Positions 27,208-37,115 of a DNA stretch of 64,000 nt are shown here, piece after piece. Origin of the DNA: an uncultured Lachnospiraceae bacterium (GTDB lineage: Bacteria; Bacillota_A; Clostridia; Lachnospirales; Lachnospiraceae); contig CANOBT010000008.1 in assembly GCA_947564305.1 (NCBI GenBank), forward strand, positions 5,150 through 69,149, written 5' to 3'. The notes under the pieces are model-generated. The model made no database searches. It saw only the letters and a program-made list of their open reading frames with translations, and was not told where the DNA came from. Numbering within the stretch: the first letter of the stretch is position 1; each line of letters opens with the position of its first letter. Made by a program: the position numbers and the translations under genes.

Positions 27208-28365
27208 ATGGAAGTATATTTGGATAATTCGGCGACTACACGGTGCTATCCGGAAGTCGGCGAACTGGTTTATAAAGTGATGTGCAGGGATTATGGCAAT
27301 CCTTCCTCCATGCACCGTAAAGGTGTGGAGGCAGAGCATTATGTGAAAGAGTCAAAAGAAACTCTGGCCAGAATTTTGAAAGTTAATGCCAAGGAAATTG
27401 TATTTACATCAGGAGGAACAGAGAGCGACAATCTGGCATTGATTGGAACTGCCAGGGCGGCCCGCAGAATGGGAAATCATCTGATTACTTCTGCCATTGA
27501 ACATCCGGCGATTCTGAATACGATGCGCCACCTGGAGGAAGAGGAAGGGTTCCGTGTGACTTATCTCCCTGTGGATGCTAACGGACAGATTAAACTGGAT
27601 GCATTGCGGGAGGCGCTCTGTAAGGACACCATCCTTGTGTCGATCATGTATGTGAATAATGAGGTGGGTGCCGTGCAGCCCATTGAGAAGGCAGTGCAGA
27701 TTGTCAAAGGCTATAATCCGCGGATTGTATTTCACTCCGACGCGGTTCAGGGATTTGGAAAGTACCGCATTTACCCGAAGCGTTTGGACGTGGATTTGCT
27801 TTCAGCCAGCGGGCATAAAATTCATGGACCCAAGGGCGTGGGTTTCCTTTATATCAATGACAGGGTGAAAATCCGCCCCATTGTCTATGGCGGGGAACAG
27901 CAGAAAAATATTCGTTCAGGTACGGAAAATGTACCTGGGATTGCAGGGATTGGTCTGGCATCTAAGATGATTTATCAGGACTTGGAGATGAAGGTTGCGC
28001 TGATGCGGGAACTGAAAGAGCAGTTTTTGACAGGTGTCACGAAGATTGAGAATACCAGGATTCATGGACTTGTAGACGAGAACAGCGCGCCCCATATTAT
28101 CAGTGTTGGATTTGCAGGAATCCGCAGCGAAGTACTGCTGCATACGTTGGAGGAACGGGGAATTTATGTGTCTTCTGGCTCTGCATGTGCTTCCAATCAT
28201 CCCGCAGTGAGCGGCGTGTTGAAGGGAATTGGCACGGCCAGGGAGTATTTGGATGCAACCTTGCGATTCAGCATGTCGGAATTCACGACAAAAGAAGAAA
28301 TTGACTATACGCTAGAAACATTATATAATTGTGTACCAGTCTTGAGGAGATATACCAGACATTAA
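27208..28365 (+). CDS. Cysteine desulfurase (NifS/IscS family, ThiI partner)
   Basis: 385 residues, PLP-dependent, cytoplasmic. MEVYLDNSATTRCYPEV opens it; PLP Lys is in SASGHKIHGPKG; the mobile catalytic Cys is in SSGSACAS. It removes sulfur from cysteine and hands it on as persulfide. The next gene, 13 bases on, is thiI, so this matches the NifZ-ThiI pairing that supplies sulfur for 4-thiouridine in tRNA. A more general Fe-S role is not excluded. Confidence 0.93.
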   Translation: MEVYLDNSATTRCYPEVGELVYKVMCRDYGNPSSMHRKGVEAEHYVKESKETLARILKVNAKEIVFTSGGTESDNLALIGTARAARRMGNHLITSAIEHPAILNTMRHLEEEEGFRVTYLPVDANGQIKLDALREALCKDTILVSIMYVNNEVGAVQPIEKAVQIVKGYNPRIVFHSDAVQGFGKYRIYPKRLDVDLLSASGHKIHGPKGVGFLYINDRVKIRPIVYGGEQQKNIRSGTENVPGIAGIGLASKMIYQDLEMKVALMRELKEQFLTGVTKIENTRIHGLVDENSAPHIISVGFAGIRSEVLLHTLEERGIYVSSGSACASNHPAVSGVLKGIGTAREYLDATLRFSMSEFTTKEEIDYTLETLYNCVPVLRRYTRH

Positions 28366-28378
28366 AAAGGAGAATCAT

Positions 28379-29560
28379 ATGAAGTTTCATTCATTTTTAA
28401 TAAAGTACGGCGAAATTGGGATTAAGGGCAAGAACCGATACATGTTTGAGGACGCATTGGTGCGCCAGATCCGGTATGCGTTAAAGGATGTTGACGGATG
28501 TTTTGAGGTCCGTAAAACCCACGGGAGAGTCTATGTGGACTGTGAGGGAGATTACGATTACGAAGAAACAGTGGAAGGATTGAGCCGTGTATTTGGTATT
28601 GTGGGAATCTGTCCGGTGGTGCGTTTTGCGAATACAGGGTTTGAGCAATTAAAAAGAGATATTGTGACTTATGTGGAGGAACGATATCCTGAGAAAAATC
28701 ATACCTTCAAAGTGGAAGCACGCAGAAGCAACAAGCACTATCCATTGAATTCCATGGAGATCAACTGTGCGTTGGGAGAGGCCGTTTTGGAAGCCTTTCC
28801 GGAGATGAAAGTGGATGTGCATACTCCGGATATCCTTTTGAATGTGGAAGTTCGGGAAGAAATCTATGTATATTCAGAAATTATCCCTGGACCTGGCGGT
28901 ATGCCGGTAGGCACGAACGGGAGTGCCATGCTGCTCCTTTCCGGCGGAATCGACAGTCCGGTTGCCGGTTATATGATTGCAAAAAGAGGTGTTGCACTGG
29001 AGGCAACATATTTCCATGCACCACCTTACACCAGTGAGCGTGCAAAAGAGAAGGTCGTAGATTTGGCAAAGCAAGTGGCATCCTATGCAGGCCCTATTAA
29101 GCTGCATGTGGTGAATTTTACGGATATCCAGCTTTATATTTATGAGAAATGTCCGCATGAGGAGCTAACGATTATCATGCGCCGCTATATGATGAAAATT
29201 GCAGAGCACTTTGCAAAGAAGGATGGCTGCCTGGGGCTGATCACCGGAGAGAGTATTGGGCAGGTCGCGAGCCAGACGATGCAGAGTCTGTTGTCCACCA
29301 ATGCGGTGTGCACGCTTCCGGTGTATCGGCCGTTGATTGGCTTTGATAAGAGGGAGATTGTAGAGATTTCGCAGAAGATTGATACTTATGAGACATCCAT
29401 TCAGCCGTTTGAGGATTGCTGTACAATCTTTGTGGCAAAGCATCCGGTGACTAGACCAGATCTTGCACGTATTGAAAAGTCAGAATTGAATTTGAGGGAA
29501 AACATTGAGGAACTGGTAAAGACTGCGGTGGAAACTGCGGAGGTTATCAAGATTCAATAA
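28379..29560 (+). CDS. thiI: tRNA 4-thiouridine synthetase
   Basis: 393 residues. N-terminal ferredoxin-like and THUMP domains (up to about 165) are followed by a PP-loop ATPase with LLLSGGIDSPVAGYM. It adenylates U8 of tRNA and swaps in sulfur. The rhodanese domain found in E. coli ThiI is missing, as in Bacillus, which fits sulfur transfer directly from the cysteine desulfurase gene just upstream. AAAAGGAG precedes the ATG. A stem-loop follows. Confidence 0.95.
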   Translation: MKFHSFLIKYGEIGIKGKNRYMFEDALVRQIRYALKDVDGCFEVRKTHGRVYVDCEGDYDYEETVEGLSRVFGIVGICPVVRFANTGFEQLKRDIVTYVEERYPEKNHTFKVEARRSNKHYPLNSMEINCALGEAVLEAFPEMKVDVHTPDILLNVEVREEIYVYSEIIPGPGGMPVGTNGSAMLLLSGGIDSPVAGYMIAKRGVALEATYFHAPPYTSERAKEKVVDLAKQVASYAGPIKLHVVNFTDIQLYIYEKCPHEELTIIMRRYMMKIAEHFAKKDGCLGLITGESIGQVASQTMQSLLSTNAVCTLPVYRPLIGFDKREIVEISQKIDTYETSIQPFEDCCTIFVAKHPVTRPDLARIEKSELNLRENIEELVKTAVETAEVIKIQ

Positions 29561-29619
29561 ACTAAGAATGCAGATAGTATCCCAAAAGTCTGCCTTTGGC
29601 AGTATTTCCGGATATGAAG

Positions 29620-29652
29620 ATAATGAAAAGGCTGCCTCTAAGAGACAGCCTT
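29620..29652 (-). terminator. Terminator for the HPr-like gene (leftward)
   Basis: A 10-12 bp stem (29628-29639 with 29641-29652). Read on the - strand it is followed by TTTTCATT; in the + direction the T-run is poor. Confidence 0.65.
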
Positions 29653-29737
29653 AATATACAAATTCAGCTTTATGTGGGATGCCTTACGGCATATACAGGA
29701 AATTGCTTCACAATTTCCCATATAAGTTAGTTCCACA

Positions 29738-29974
29738 CTATTTGATAATGTATGCGTCCAGAGAGGCCAGAATATCTTCCAACTCTCCATCAGCGTGGAT
29801 GTTCAGGTCGATTGGCTTGGAAAGATCCAGACTGAAAATGCCCATGATTGACTTGGCATCTATGACATATCTTCCGGACACTAAGTCAAAATCATTGTCA
29901 TATTTTGTGATTTCATTTACAAATGATTTCACTTTATCAATAGAGTTTAACGAGATCTGCACTGTTTTCATCAT
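29738..29974 (-). CDS. HPr-like protein lacking the phosphorylatable histidine
   Basis: 78 residues, the length of HPr. Overall fold clues agree with HPr: MKTVQISLNS strand, and YVIDAKSIMGIFSLDLSKPI with the KSIMG motif around Ser42 (the Ser46 site of HPr). The GIHARP loop holding His15 is replaced by SIDKVKSFV, so it cannot take phosphate from enzyme I. Bacillus Crh is a precedent: no active His, keeps Ser46, and serves catabolite control. AAAGGAGGG lies upstream of the ATG. Alone on the - strand between thiI and mtaB; a regulatory role is inferred. Confidence 0.82.
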   Translation of the reverse strand: MMKTVQISLNSIDKVKSFVNEITKYDNDFDLVSGRYVIDAKSIMGIFSLDLSKPIDLNIHADGELEDILASLDAYIIK

Positions 29975-30129
29975 GATATATCCCTCCTTTGCGCGTTATT
30001 ATCGAAGGGCCTCCAAGGAACTTTGCAAACTTCTGTACAGCTCCTATGCCCTGCCTACATTCTACGGGATAGGTTTATAAAAGTCAAGAAATTAACAGGA
30101 AAAATTTTGAATTTAGGAGATGGAGTGTT

Positions 30130-31473
30130 ATGAAAAAGGCGGCTCTGCATAATCTGGGATGCAAAGTAAATGCATATGAGACGGCGGCAATGCAGGAGAT
30201 ATTGGAGAAGGCGGGATATGAGATCATGCCTTTTGAGGAAGGGGCGGATATCTATATTATTAATACTTGTACTGTGACCAATATTGCGGACCGCAAATCC
30301 AGACAAATGCTGCACCGTGCCAGAAAAATGAATCCGGATGCAGTGGTGGTGGCGTGTGGCTGCTATGTTCAGGCGCAGGAGGACAAGAATCATCCGGTGG
30401 ACTCGTGTATTGACATTGTGATTGGAAACAACCAGAAAAAGGATTTGCTTCAGATATTGGAGCAATATGAGCAGGGAAAACAATCAAATCAACTGCGGCA
30501 AGTGATTGATATCAACCATACGGCGGAGTATGAGAATCTGCACCTGACTAAACCGGGAGAGCATACGAGGGCGTATATTAAGGTACAAGATGGGTGTAAC
30601 CAGTTCTGCTCTTACTGTATCATTCCTTTTGCACGTGGCAGGGTAAGAAGCAGAAAATTAGATAATGTAGTCGAAGAAGTAAAGAAACTGGCAGGAAACG
30701 GCTATCAGGAAGTAGTGCTGACAGGAATTCATTTGAGCTCCTACGGAGTGGATTTTTTGAAAGCACCTCAAAGTCAGGAGCAGAACTCTGCTGCAGAGAA
30801 CTGTCAGGAGGATCTTCTGTCCTTGATTCAGGCTGTCCATGAGGTGGATGGGATTTTACGGATTCGTCTCGGTTCTTTGGAACCACGGGCCATCACGGAG
30901 AGATTTGTCCGGGAAGTCTCTAAGCTCCCGAAGTTATGCCCCCATTTTCATTTGTCGCTGCAGAGTGGATGTGATGCTACACTGAAACGGATGAATCGAA
31001 GATATACGACAGGAGAATATTATGAAAAATGCAGGCTGCTTCGGAAATATTTCGGGAATCCGGCATTGACAACAGATATTATCGTGGGATTTCCGGGGGA
31101 AACAGAAGAAGAGTTTGCCGCGTCTTTTGCTTTTGTGGATAAAGTGGATTTTTATGAGACACACATTTTTAAATACTCTAAGAGAGAGGGGACCCGGGCT
31201 GCGGTCATGGAGGGGCAGATTCCGGAAGCTGTGAAGGCCGAGAGAAGCCGACAGATGATTGAACTTGGGAAGAGAAAGCAGGCTGATTATGAAAAAAGTT
31301 TCCTGGGAAAAGATGTGGAGGTTCTGGTGGAGGAGCGTATCATGATAGAAGGGAAGGCATATCAGACGGGCTACACAAAAGAGTATATGAAGATTGCATT
31401 AAAAGAGGAAGAAAATCTGCAGAATTGTATCCGGACAATTCGGATTGTCAAGGATTCACAAATTATTCATTGA
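30130..31473 (+). CDS. mtaB: tRNA t6A37 methylthiotransferase
   Basis: 447 residues, radical SAM methylthiotransferase. The N-terminal domain shows ALHNLGCKVNAYE, NTCTVTN and VACGCYVQ, giving three Cys for the second cluster. The radical SAM motif is DGCNQFCSYCIIPFARGR. A TRAM domain ends the protein. The e-type (MtaB) order of Cys suits conversion of t6A37 to ms2t6A in Lys tRNA. A short Gln/Asn/Ser-rich insert lies near residue 220 (APQSQEQNSAAENCQED). ATG behind AGGAGATGG. Confidence 0.94.
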   Translation: MKKAALHNLGCKVNAYETAAMQEILEKAGYEIMPFEEGADIYIINTCTVTNIADRKSRQMLHRARKMNPDAVVVACGCYVQAQEDKNHPVDSCIDIVIGNNQKKDLLQILEQYEQGKQSNQLRQVIDINHTAEYENLHLTKPGEHTRAYIKVQDGCNQFCSYCIIPFARGRVRSRKLDNVVEEVKKLAGNGYQEVVLTGIHLSSYGVDFLKAPQSQEQNSAAENCQEDLLSLIQAVHEVDGILRIRLGSLEPRAITERFVREVSKLPKLCPHFHLSLQSGCDATLKRMNRRYTTGEYYEKCRLLRKYFGNPALTTDIIVGFPGETEEEFAASFAFVDKVDFYETHIFKYSKREGTRAAVMEGQIPEAVKAERSRQMIELGKRKQADYEKSFLGKDVEVLVEERIMIEGKAYQTGYTKEYMKIALKEEENLQNCIRTIRIVKDSQIIH

Positions 31474-31613
31474 ATTTTATGAAGACTTGTATTAAAATGA
31501 TAATTAGAGTGTTTGCGCCTGTGTGCGAAATGTACAGTAGATGTACAGCTTAAATATACAAAAGTCAGTTTTTACAATACGAAAGAGAACAGAAGTGAAA
31601 TGGAGGAAAAAAC

Positions 31614-31877
31614 ATGAGCGATTTAAGCAACACCCAGTTCTTTCAAGTAGAGCCGGGGCCACAGATTTCAGCAAGGGATATCCTGGAGATCGTGTATAAG
31701 GCATTGAAGGAAAAAGGATATAATCCGGTCAATCAGATTGTGGGTTATGTAATGTCCGGGGATCCGACTTACATTACAAGCTTTAACGGGGCGAGAAGTC
31801 TTGTGATGAAAGTGGAACGTGACGAGCTGGTAGAAGAGCTTTTAAAAGCGTATATTGCGCATAATTCCTGGGCATAA
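31614..31877 (+). CDS. ireB: IreB-family regulatory phosphoprotein (UPF0297)
   Basis: 87 residues, the exact family length. SNTQFF near the N-terminus carries the Thr phosphorylated by the IreK kinase in enterococci, and KGYNPVNQIVGYVMSGDPTYITS is the family signature. ATG follows ATGGAGG. It is the first of the conserved ireB-ruvX-yrzB row. In this organism its link to a Ser/Thr kinase is not shown in the window. Confidence 0.93.
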   Translation: MSDLSNTQFFQVEPGPQISARDILEIVYKALKEKGYNPVNQIVGYVMSGDPTYITSFNGARSLVMKVERDELVEELLKAYIAHNSWA

Positions 31878-31883
31878 TCAGTG

Positions 31884-32318
31884 ATGAGGATTATGGGACT
31901 GGACTTTGGGGCGAAGACGGTAGGCGTGGCGATAAGCGATGCCTTGCTGTTGACGGCTCAAGGAGTAGAGACGATAGAGAGAAAAGAGGAAAATAAGCTC
32001 CGCCGTACGTGTGCCAGAATTGAGGAATTGATTCGGGAATACGAGGTGGGGAAGATTGTGCTTGGCTTTCCAAAGCATATGAACAATGATATCGGTGAGC
32101 GTGCCCGGAAGTCTCTGGAATTTCAACAGATGCTTATGAGGCGGACAGGCTTAGAAGTAGTGATGTGGGATGAGCGTCTGACAACGGCAGCCGCTGAGCA
32201 GACGTTGATTGAGAGCCGGGTGAGAAGGGAAGACCGGAAGAAATATATTGATAAAATTGCAGCAGTCTTTATTTTGCAGGGGTATTTGGATTCTTTGTCA
32301 AGACAGCAGGAAATATAA
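31884..32318 (+). CDS. ruvX: Holliday junction resolvase-like RNase H-fold protein
   Basis: About 144 residues. [19 protein letters not shown] is the RNase H-fold opening with the first catalytic Asp. [10 protein letters not shown] and [10 protein letters not shown] follow, and the last motif is [14 protein letters not shown]. Known roles of YqgF/RuvX include 16S rRNA 5'-end processing and junction resolution. It starts seven bases after ireB; a GTG one codon earlier is possible. Confidence 0.94.
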   Translation: MRIMGLDFGAKTVGVAISDALLLTAQGVETIERKEENKLRRTCARIEELIREYEVGKIVLGFPKHMNNDIGERARKSLEFQQMLMRRTGLEVVMWDERLTTAAAEQTLIESRVRREDRKKYIDKIAAVFILQGYLDSLSRQQEI

Positions 32319-32411
32319 AGTACAGTAAGAAAAATTTTCGGTTCATGCAAGCATAATAGCTCATGATAACAGGCGGCCTGCTGTGCAGATGGTAATATAA
32401 GGAGTAAGGAT

Positions 32412-32669
32412 ATGGAAAAGGTGGAGTTTTTTCTCGAAGATACGAATGAGACTGTTGAATTTTGTGTATTGGAGCAGACAAAGATCAATGGCTCTACATA
32501 TATACTGGTTACGGACCCAGAAGATGAGGATGTGTGTCTGATTCTAAAGGATATGAATCATGAGGACGACCAGAACAGTGTTTATGAGATAGTGGAAGAG
32601 GACACAGAATTAGAAGCAGTTTCAAAGGTATTTGAAGAATTGTTGGAAGATACGGATATCAGAATGTAA
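32412..32669 (+). CDS. DUF1292 protein (YrzB-like)
   Basis: 85 residues, very acidic. KVEFFLEDTNETVEFCVLEQTKINGSTYILVTD and the YEIVEEDTELEAVSKVFEELLED tail are the DUF1292 pattern. It is the third member of the ireB-ruvX-yrzB unit. Function unknown. GGAGTAAGG precedes the ATG. Confidence 0.88.
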   Translation: MEKVEFFLEDTNETVEFCVLEQTKINGSTYILVTDPEDEDVCLILKDMNHEDDQNSVYEIVEEDTELEAVSKVFEELLEDTDIRM

Positions 32670-32838
32670 TTTTGAAGCAGAAAATGACAGGTCTTCGATT
32701 GTGAATGGCCGTTGGTTATAAAAATATTTATTGCCTGCCGCGGATAGAAGAGAGAATTATGAGCGGAGAATATCTGCGCGTGAGCAAAACAGTAATTATA
32801 AAAAGAATACATAATAAAAAAGATGGAGGTGCGGCTTT

Positions 32839-34503
32839 TTGAGAAAAGAGAATATTGGAAAACTGCGTATCATTCCTCTTGGAGGATTGGAGCAGATTGG
32901 TATGAATATTACTGCCTTTGAATATGAAGACAGTATTATTGTGCTTGACTGTGGTCTGGCTTTTCCGGAGGATGATATGCTGGGGATTGACCTTGTCATA
33001 CCGGATGTGACATATCTAAAGGACAATATTGAAAAGGTGAAGGGATTTGTGATCACCCATGGGCATGAGGACCATATTGGCGCATTGCCGTATATATTAA
33101 AGGATATAAATGTTCCAATCTATACGACGAAGCTGACTATGGGTATTATAGATAATAAGTTGAAGGAACACAATCTGCTGCGCACGACGAAGAGAAAGAT
33201 TGTCCGTCATGGTCAGTCCATTAATCTGGGTCAGTTTCGGATTGAATTCATTAAGACGAATCACAGTATACAGGATGCGTCAGCGCTTGCAATCTATTCC
33301 CCGGCAGGCACTGTGGTGCATACCGGAGATTTTAAAGTAGACTATACACCAGTGTTTGGGGACGCGATTGATCTGCAGCGTTTTGCAGAGATTGGCAAGA
33401 AAGGCGTATTGGCGCTGATGTCAGACAGCACCAATGCGGAGCGGAGAGGATTTACACAGTCAGAGCGGACTGTGGGAATCACATTCGATCATATTTTTGC
33501 GGAACATCAGAATACCAGAATTATTATTGCAACCTTTGCCTCCAATGTGGACCGTGTACAGCAGATTATTAATTCTGCTTATAAATATGGACGGAAGGTT
33601 GTCGTAGAAGGACGGAGCATGGTAAATATTATTTCCACTGCTTCAGAACTGGGATATCTGAATGTACCGGAGAGTACTTTGATTGAGATTGATGAGATGC
33701 GTAACTATCCTCCGGAGAAAATGGTTCTGATTACCACCGGGAGCCAGGGAGAATCCATGGCGGCATTGTCCCGTATGGCGGCGGATGTTCATAGAAAAGT
33801 GACGATACAGCCCAATGATACGATTATTTTCAGTTCGAATCCGATTCCGGGAAATGAGAAATCTGTTTCCCGTGTCATTAATGAACTTTCTGCAAAAGGG
33901 GCAAAGGTTATTTTCCAGGAGGCGCATGTCTCAGGACATGCATGTCAGGAGGAATTGAAGCTGATTTATTCCCTTGTAAAACCGAAATATGCGATTCCTG
34001 TACACGGTGAATATCGTCATCTGAAGGCGAATTCAGAGATTGCACTGTCCTTGGGAATCCCAAAGGAGAATGTGTTTATCATTCAGTCCGGTGATGTGTT
34101 GGAATTGACAGAGGAATCGGCGAAAGTGGTGGATAAGGTGCATACCGGGACGATTCTCGTAGACGGTCTTGGTGTGGGCGACGTAGGTAATATTGTACTC
34201 CGCGACAGGCAGCATTTGGCAGAGGACGGAATCATCATTGTGGTTCTGACGTTAGAAAGGGGCACGAACCGGCTCCTGGCAGGACCGGATATTGTGTCTC
34301 GTGGGTTTGTGTACGTCAGGGAGTCAGAAGGGCTGATGGAAGAGGCCAGGCATACGATATCCGAAAGTCTGGACAGATGTTTGTCGGGGCGACGGGCAGA
34401 TTGGAATCGGATTAAAGTGGCGATTCGAGATACGATGAATGATTTCATCTGGAAGAAGACGAAGAGGAGGCCGATGATCATTCCGATTATCATGGATGTA
34501 TGA
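32839..34503 (+). CDS. rnj: Ribonuclease J
   Basis: 554 residues, metallo-beta-lactamase/beta-CASP nuclease. Motif 2 is ITHGHEDHIGALPYIL and HTGDFKVDYTP follows; beta-CASP motifs include NPIPGNEKSVSRVINEL, and HVSGHACQEELK with HGEYRHLKANSE. It has 5'-exo and endonuclease activity in mRNA decay and maturation. The start is TTG behind ATGGAGGTG. The C-terminus overlaps the ribosome site of the next gene. Confidence 0.95.
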   Translation: MRKENIGKLRIIPLGGLEQIGMNITAFEYEDSIIVLDCGLAFPEDDMLGIDLVIPDVTYLKDNIEKVKGFVITHGHEDHIGALPYILKDINVPIYTTKLTMGIIDNKLKEHNLLRTTKRKIVRHGQSINLGQFRIEFIKTNHSIQDASALAIYSPAGTVVHTGDFKVDYTPVFGDAIDLQRFAEIGKKGVLALMSDSTNAERRGFTQSERTVGITFDHIFAEHQNTRIIIATFASNVDRVQQIINSAYKYGRKVVVEGRSMVNIISTASELGYLNVPESTLIEIDEMRNYPPEKMVLITTGSQGESMAALSRMAADVHRKVTIQPNDTIIFSSNPIPGNEKSVSRVINELSAKGAKVIFQEAHVSGHACQEELKLIYSLVKPKYAIPVHGEYRHLKANSEIALSLGIPKENVFIIQSGDVLELTEESAKVVDKVHTGTILVDGLGVGDVGNIVLRDRQHLAEDGIIIVVLTLERGTNRLLAGPDIVSRGFVYVRESEGLMEEARHTISESLDRCLSGRRADWNRIKVAIRDTMNDFIWKKTKRRPMIIPIIMDV

Positions 34504-34516
34504 GGAGGAAGCTGGG

Positions 34517-35179
34517 ATGATCGTGGATGAGAGAGCTGCCGCCTATATTCAGTCCTTAGAGACAGCGGAGTGCGAAGGACTGGAAGAGATTGAGAGGGAA
34601 GCGGTGGAGCAGAGAGTTCCGATTATCAGAAAGGAAACTCAAAGTTTCCTGAAAGTACTTCTATGTATGAAGAAGCCGAAAAAGATTTTGGAAATCGGGA
34701 CCGGAGTGGGATTTTCCGCGCTGTTGATGAGTGAATATGTACCGGAAGACTGCTCCATTGTGACGATTGAAAATTATGAGAAAAGGATTCCGGCGGCCAG
34801 GGCAAACTTCGAGCGCATGGGTAAGGCGCGTCAGATTACTTTAGTTGAAGGAGATGCCCTGGGGGTGTTAAAAGAGTTAGATGACAGTTTTGATTTCATT
34901 TTTATGGATGCGGCAAAAGGGCAGTACATTCATTATCTGCCGGAGGTATTCCGTGTCTTGGAAGAGGAAGGAATCCTGCTCTCTGATAATGTGCTGCAGG
35001 GCGGGGATGTTCTGGAGTCCAGATTTGCGGTAGAACGCAGAGACAGGACGATTCACGCCAGAATGCGGGAATATCTGTATGAATTGAAGCATCATGACAG
35101 GTTGATTACATCGATTCTTCCGTTGGGAGATGGTGTGGCGGTTAGTGTGAAGCGTTCATATATCAGAAAAGGAAGTTGA
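34517..35179 (+). CDS. O-methyltransferase, TrmR-like (tRNA 5-hydroxyuridine methyltransferase)
   Basis: About 220 residues from ATG 34517; GAGGAGG lies 7 bases upstream, inside the end of rnj. SAM motif I is ILEIGTGVGFSALLM, and FDFIFMDAAKGQYIHYLPEV is the metal-dependent COMT-like site. It is followed directly by a U32 peptidase gene, matching the Bacillus yrrM-yrrN-yrrO order in which TrmR methylates 5-hydroxyuridine made with TrhP. Assignment to TrmR is from this neighbourhood. Confidence 0.87.
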   Translation: MIVDERAAAYIQSLETAECEGLEEIEREAVEQRVPIIRKETQSFLKVLLCMKKPKKILEIGTGVGFSALLMSEYVPEDCSIVTIENYEKRIPAARANFERMGKARQITLVEGDALGVLKELDDSFDFIFMDAAKGQYIHYLPEVFRVLEEEGILLSDNVLQGGDVLESRFAVERRDRTIHARMREYLYELKHHDRLITSILPLGDGVAVSVKRSYIRKGS

Positions 35180-35181
35180 GG

Positions 35182-36408
35182 ATGGCGAGGTATCCAGAAT
35201 TATTAATTCCGGCGGGCAGCCTGGAAGTGCTAAAGACTGCGGTCATATTTGGGGCCGATGCGGTTTACATTGGCGGAGAGTCGTTTGGCCTGCGTGCGAA
35301 GGCGAAAAATTTTTCCATACAGGATATGAAGGAAGGAATTGCATTTGCACATGATCATCAGGTGAAGGTCTATGTGACGGCGAATATTTTTGCACATAAC
35401 GAGGACTTAGAAGGGGTTCGGACTTATTTGAAAGAATTAAAACAGATACGTCCGGATGGTTTGATTATTGCTGATCCAGGAATATTTGAGATTGCAGGAG
35501 AGATTTGTCCGGAGATAGAGAGACATATCAGTACCCAGGCTAATAATACCAATTATGAGACCTATAAGTTTTGGCATAGGCTGGGAGCCAAGCGGGTCGT
35601 GGCGGCCAGAGAGCTTTCCTTGGAGGAATTGAAGGGGCTTCGGCAGAATATACCGGAGGATATGGAAATCGAGGCATTTATCCATGGCTCCATGTGTATT
35701 TCTTATTCCGGGAGATGTCTGCTGAGTAATTATTTTACCGGGAGAGACGCCAATCAGGGTTCCTGCACCCATCCATGCCGTTGGAAATATGCGGTTGTGG
35801 AGGAGACCAGGCCGGGAGAGTACATGCCGGTGTTTGAAAATGAGAGGGGAACCTACATTTTTAATTCCAAAGACCTTTGCATGATAGGACATATTCCGGA
35901 ATTGGTTGATGCAGGGATTGACAGCTTAAAGGTGGAGGGGCGCATGAAGACTGCGCTGTATGTGGCCACTGTGGCGAGAACTTACCGGAAGGCATTGGAT
36001 GATTACCGGGAAAGCCCGGAAAAATACCAGGCAAATATGTCCTGGTATCTGGAACAGATTGCAAGCTGTACTTACCGCCAGTTTACGACCGGATTCTTTT
36101 TCGGAAAGCCGGACGAGAATACTCAGATATACAATGAGAGTACTTATGTGAAGGATTATACGTATCTGGGAACCGTAGAGGATGATAAGGACGGCCTTTG
36201 CCGGATTGAGCAGCGGAATAAATTTTCTGTGGGAGAACAGATAGAGGTTATGAAGCCGGATGGCAGAAATGTAGAGGTCAAGGTCGGCAGGATACTCAAT
36301 GAAGAGGGAAGCGAGCAGGAAAGCGCGCCACATGCGAAGCAGGTGTTGTTTGTTGACCTCCAGGGGCAGGCGGAGAAATTTGATATATTAAGAAGAGCTG
36401 AGGTTTGA
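35182..36408 (+). CDS. U32-family peptidase-like protein, TrhP-like (tRNA hydroxylation)
   Basis: About 408 residues. ELLIPAGSLEVLKTAV and AVYIGGESFGLRAKAKNF start the U32 domain. Four Cys (CISYSGRC then GSCTHPCRW) probably hold an iron-sulfur cluster. The length and GRMKTALYVATVARTYRKALD region fit TrhP (YrrO), which makes 5-hydroxyuridine at tRNA position 34. It starts next to the stop of the methyltransferase. A TTG two codons earlier is possible. U32 proteins were named peptidases before this role was known. Confidence 0.86.
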   Translation: MARYPELLIPAGSLEVLKTAVIFGADAVYIGGESFGLRAKAKNFSIQDMKEGIAFAHDHQVKVYVTANIFAHNEDLEGVRTYLKELKQIRPDGLIIADPGIFEIAGEICPEIERHISTQANNTNYETYKFWHRLGAKRVVAARELSLEELKGLRQNIPEDMEIEAFIHGSMCISYSGRCLLSNYFTGRDANQGSCTHPCRWKYAVVEETRPGEYMPVFENERGTYIFNSKDLCMIGHIPELVDAGIDSLKVEGRMKTALYVATVARTYRKALDDYRESPEKYQANMSWYLEQIASCTYRQFTTGFFFGKPDENTQIYNESTYVKDYTYLGTVEDDKDGLCRIEQRNKFSVGEQIEVMKPDGRNVEVKVGRILNEEGSEQESAPHAKQVLFVDLQGQAEKFDILRRAEV

Positions 36409-36486
36409 CGATATATAATAGGTAGTGTAAAGTATTGTGTGAAAAAAGATGCGAGCGTTGATTATAAATAAGGAGAGGACAAGAAC

Positions 36487-37011
36487 ATGGAAAATCCAGT
36501 TGTTACATTTGAGATGGAAAACGGAGATATTATGAAGGCAGAACTTTATCCGGAGATTGCACCGAATACGGTTCGTAATTTTATATCTTTGGTAAAAAAG
36601 GGATATTATGATGGGTTGATTTTTCATCGGGTAATCAGTGGCTTTATGATTCAGGGCGGTTGTCCTGACGGTACAGGAATGGGGGGCCCTGGTTACAGTA
36701 TTCGGGGCGAATTTTCGCAGAACGGTTTTGAAAATAATCTGGAGCATGATGCGGGTGTGCTGTCCATGGCGCGTGCGATGCATCCAGATTCAGCAGGCTC
36801 TCAGTTTTTTATCATGCATAAGAAATCACCACACTTGGACGGTGCATATGCAGCATTTGGGAAGATAACGGAAGGTATAGATGTGGTCAATGGGATTGCG
36901 GATACAGATACAGATTACCAGGACAGGCCGGTGGCTTTGCAAAGGATGAAGAAGGTGACAGTGGAGACGTTCGGGGAGGATTATCCGGAGCCGGAAATTT
37001 TAGGGGAATGA
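36487..37011 (+). CDS. Cyclophilin-type peptidyl-prolyl cis-trans isomerase
   Basis: 174 residues, cytoplasmic, no signal peptide. FHRVISGFMIQGG, SMARAMHPDSAGSQFFIMH, and AYAAFGKITEGIDVV are cyclophilin signatures with active-site Arg, Phe, Met, Gln and Phe in place. It speeds proline isomerisation in folding proteins. AGGAGAGG precedes the ATG. Confidence 0.93.
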   Translation: MENPVVTFEMENGDIMKAELYPEIAPNTVRNFISLVKKGYYDGLIFHRVISGFMIQGGCPDGTGMGGPGYSIRGEFSQNGFENNLEHDAGVLSMARAMHPDSAGSQFFIMHKKSPHLDGAYAAFGKITEGIDVVNGIADTDTDYQDRPVALQRMKKVTVETFGEDYPEPEILGE

Positions 37012-37115
37012 GCAGTTTGTAACAGCCTGAAATATATTTTGGCCCCGGTTTCAAGCTTGTGGATAAACCGCGGCCTTGCACGACGACAGAATATTAGACG
37101 CAGGGAGATGGAGAG

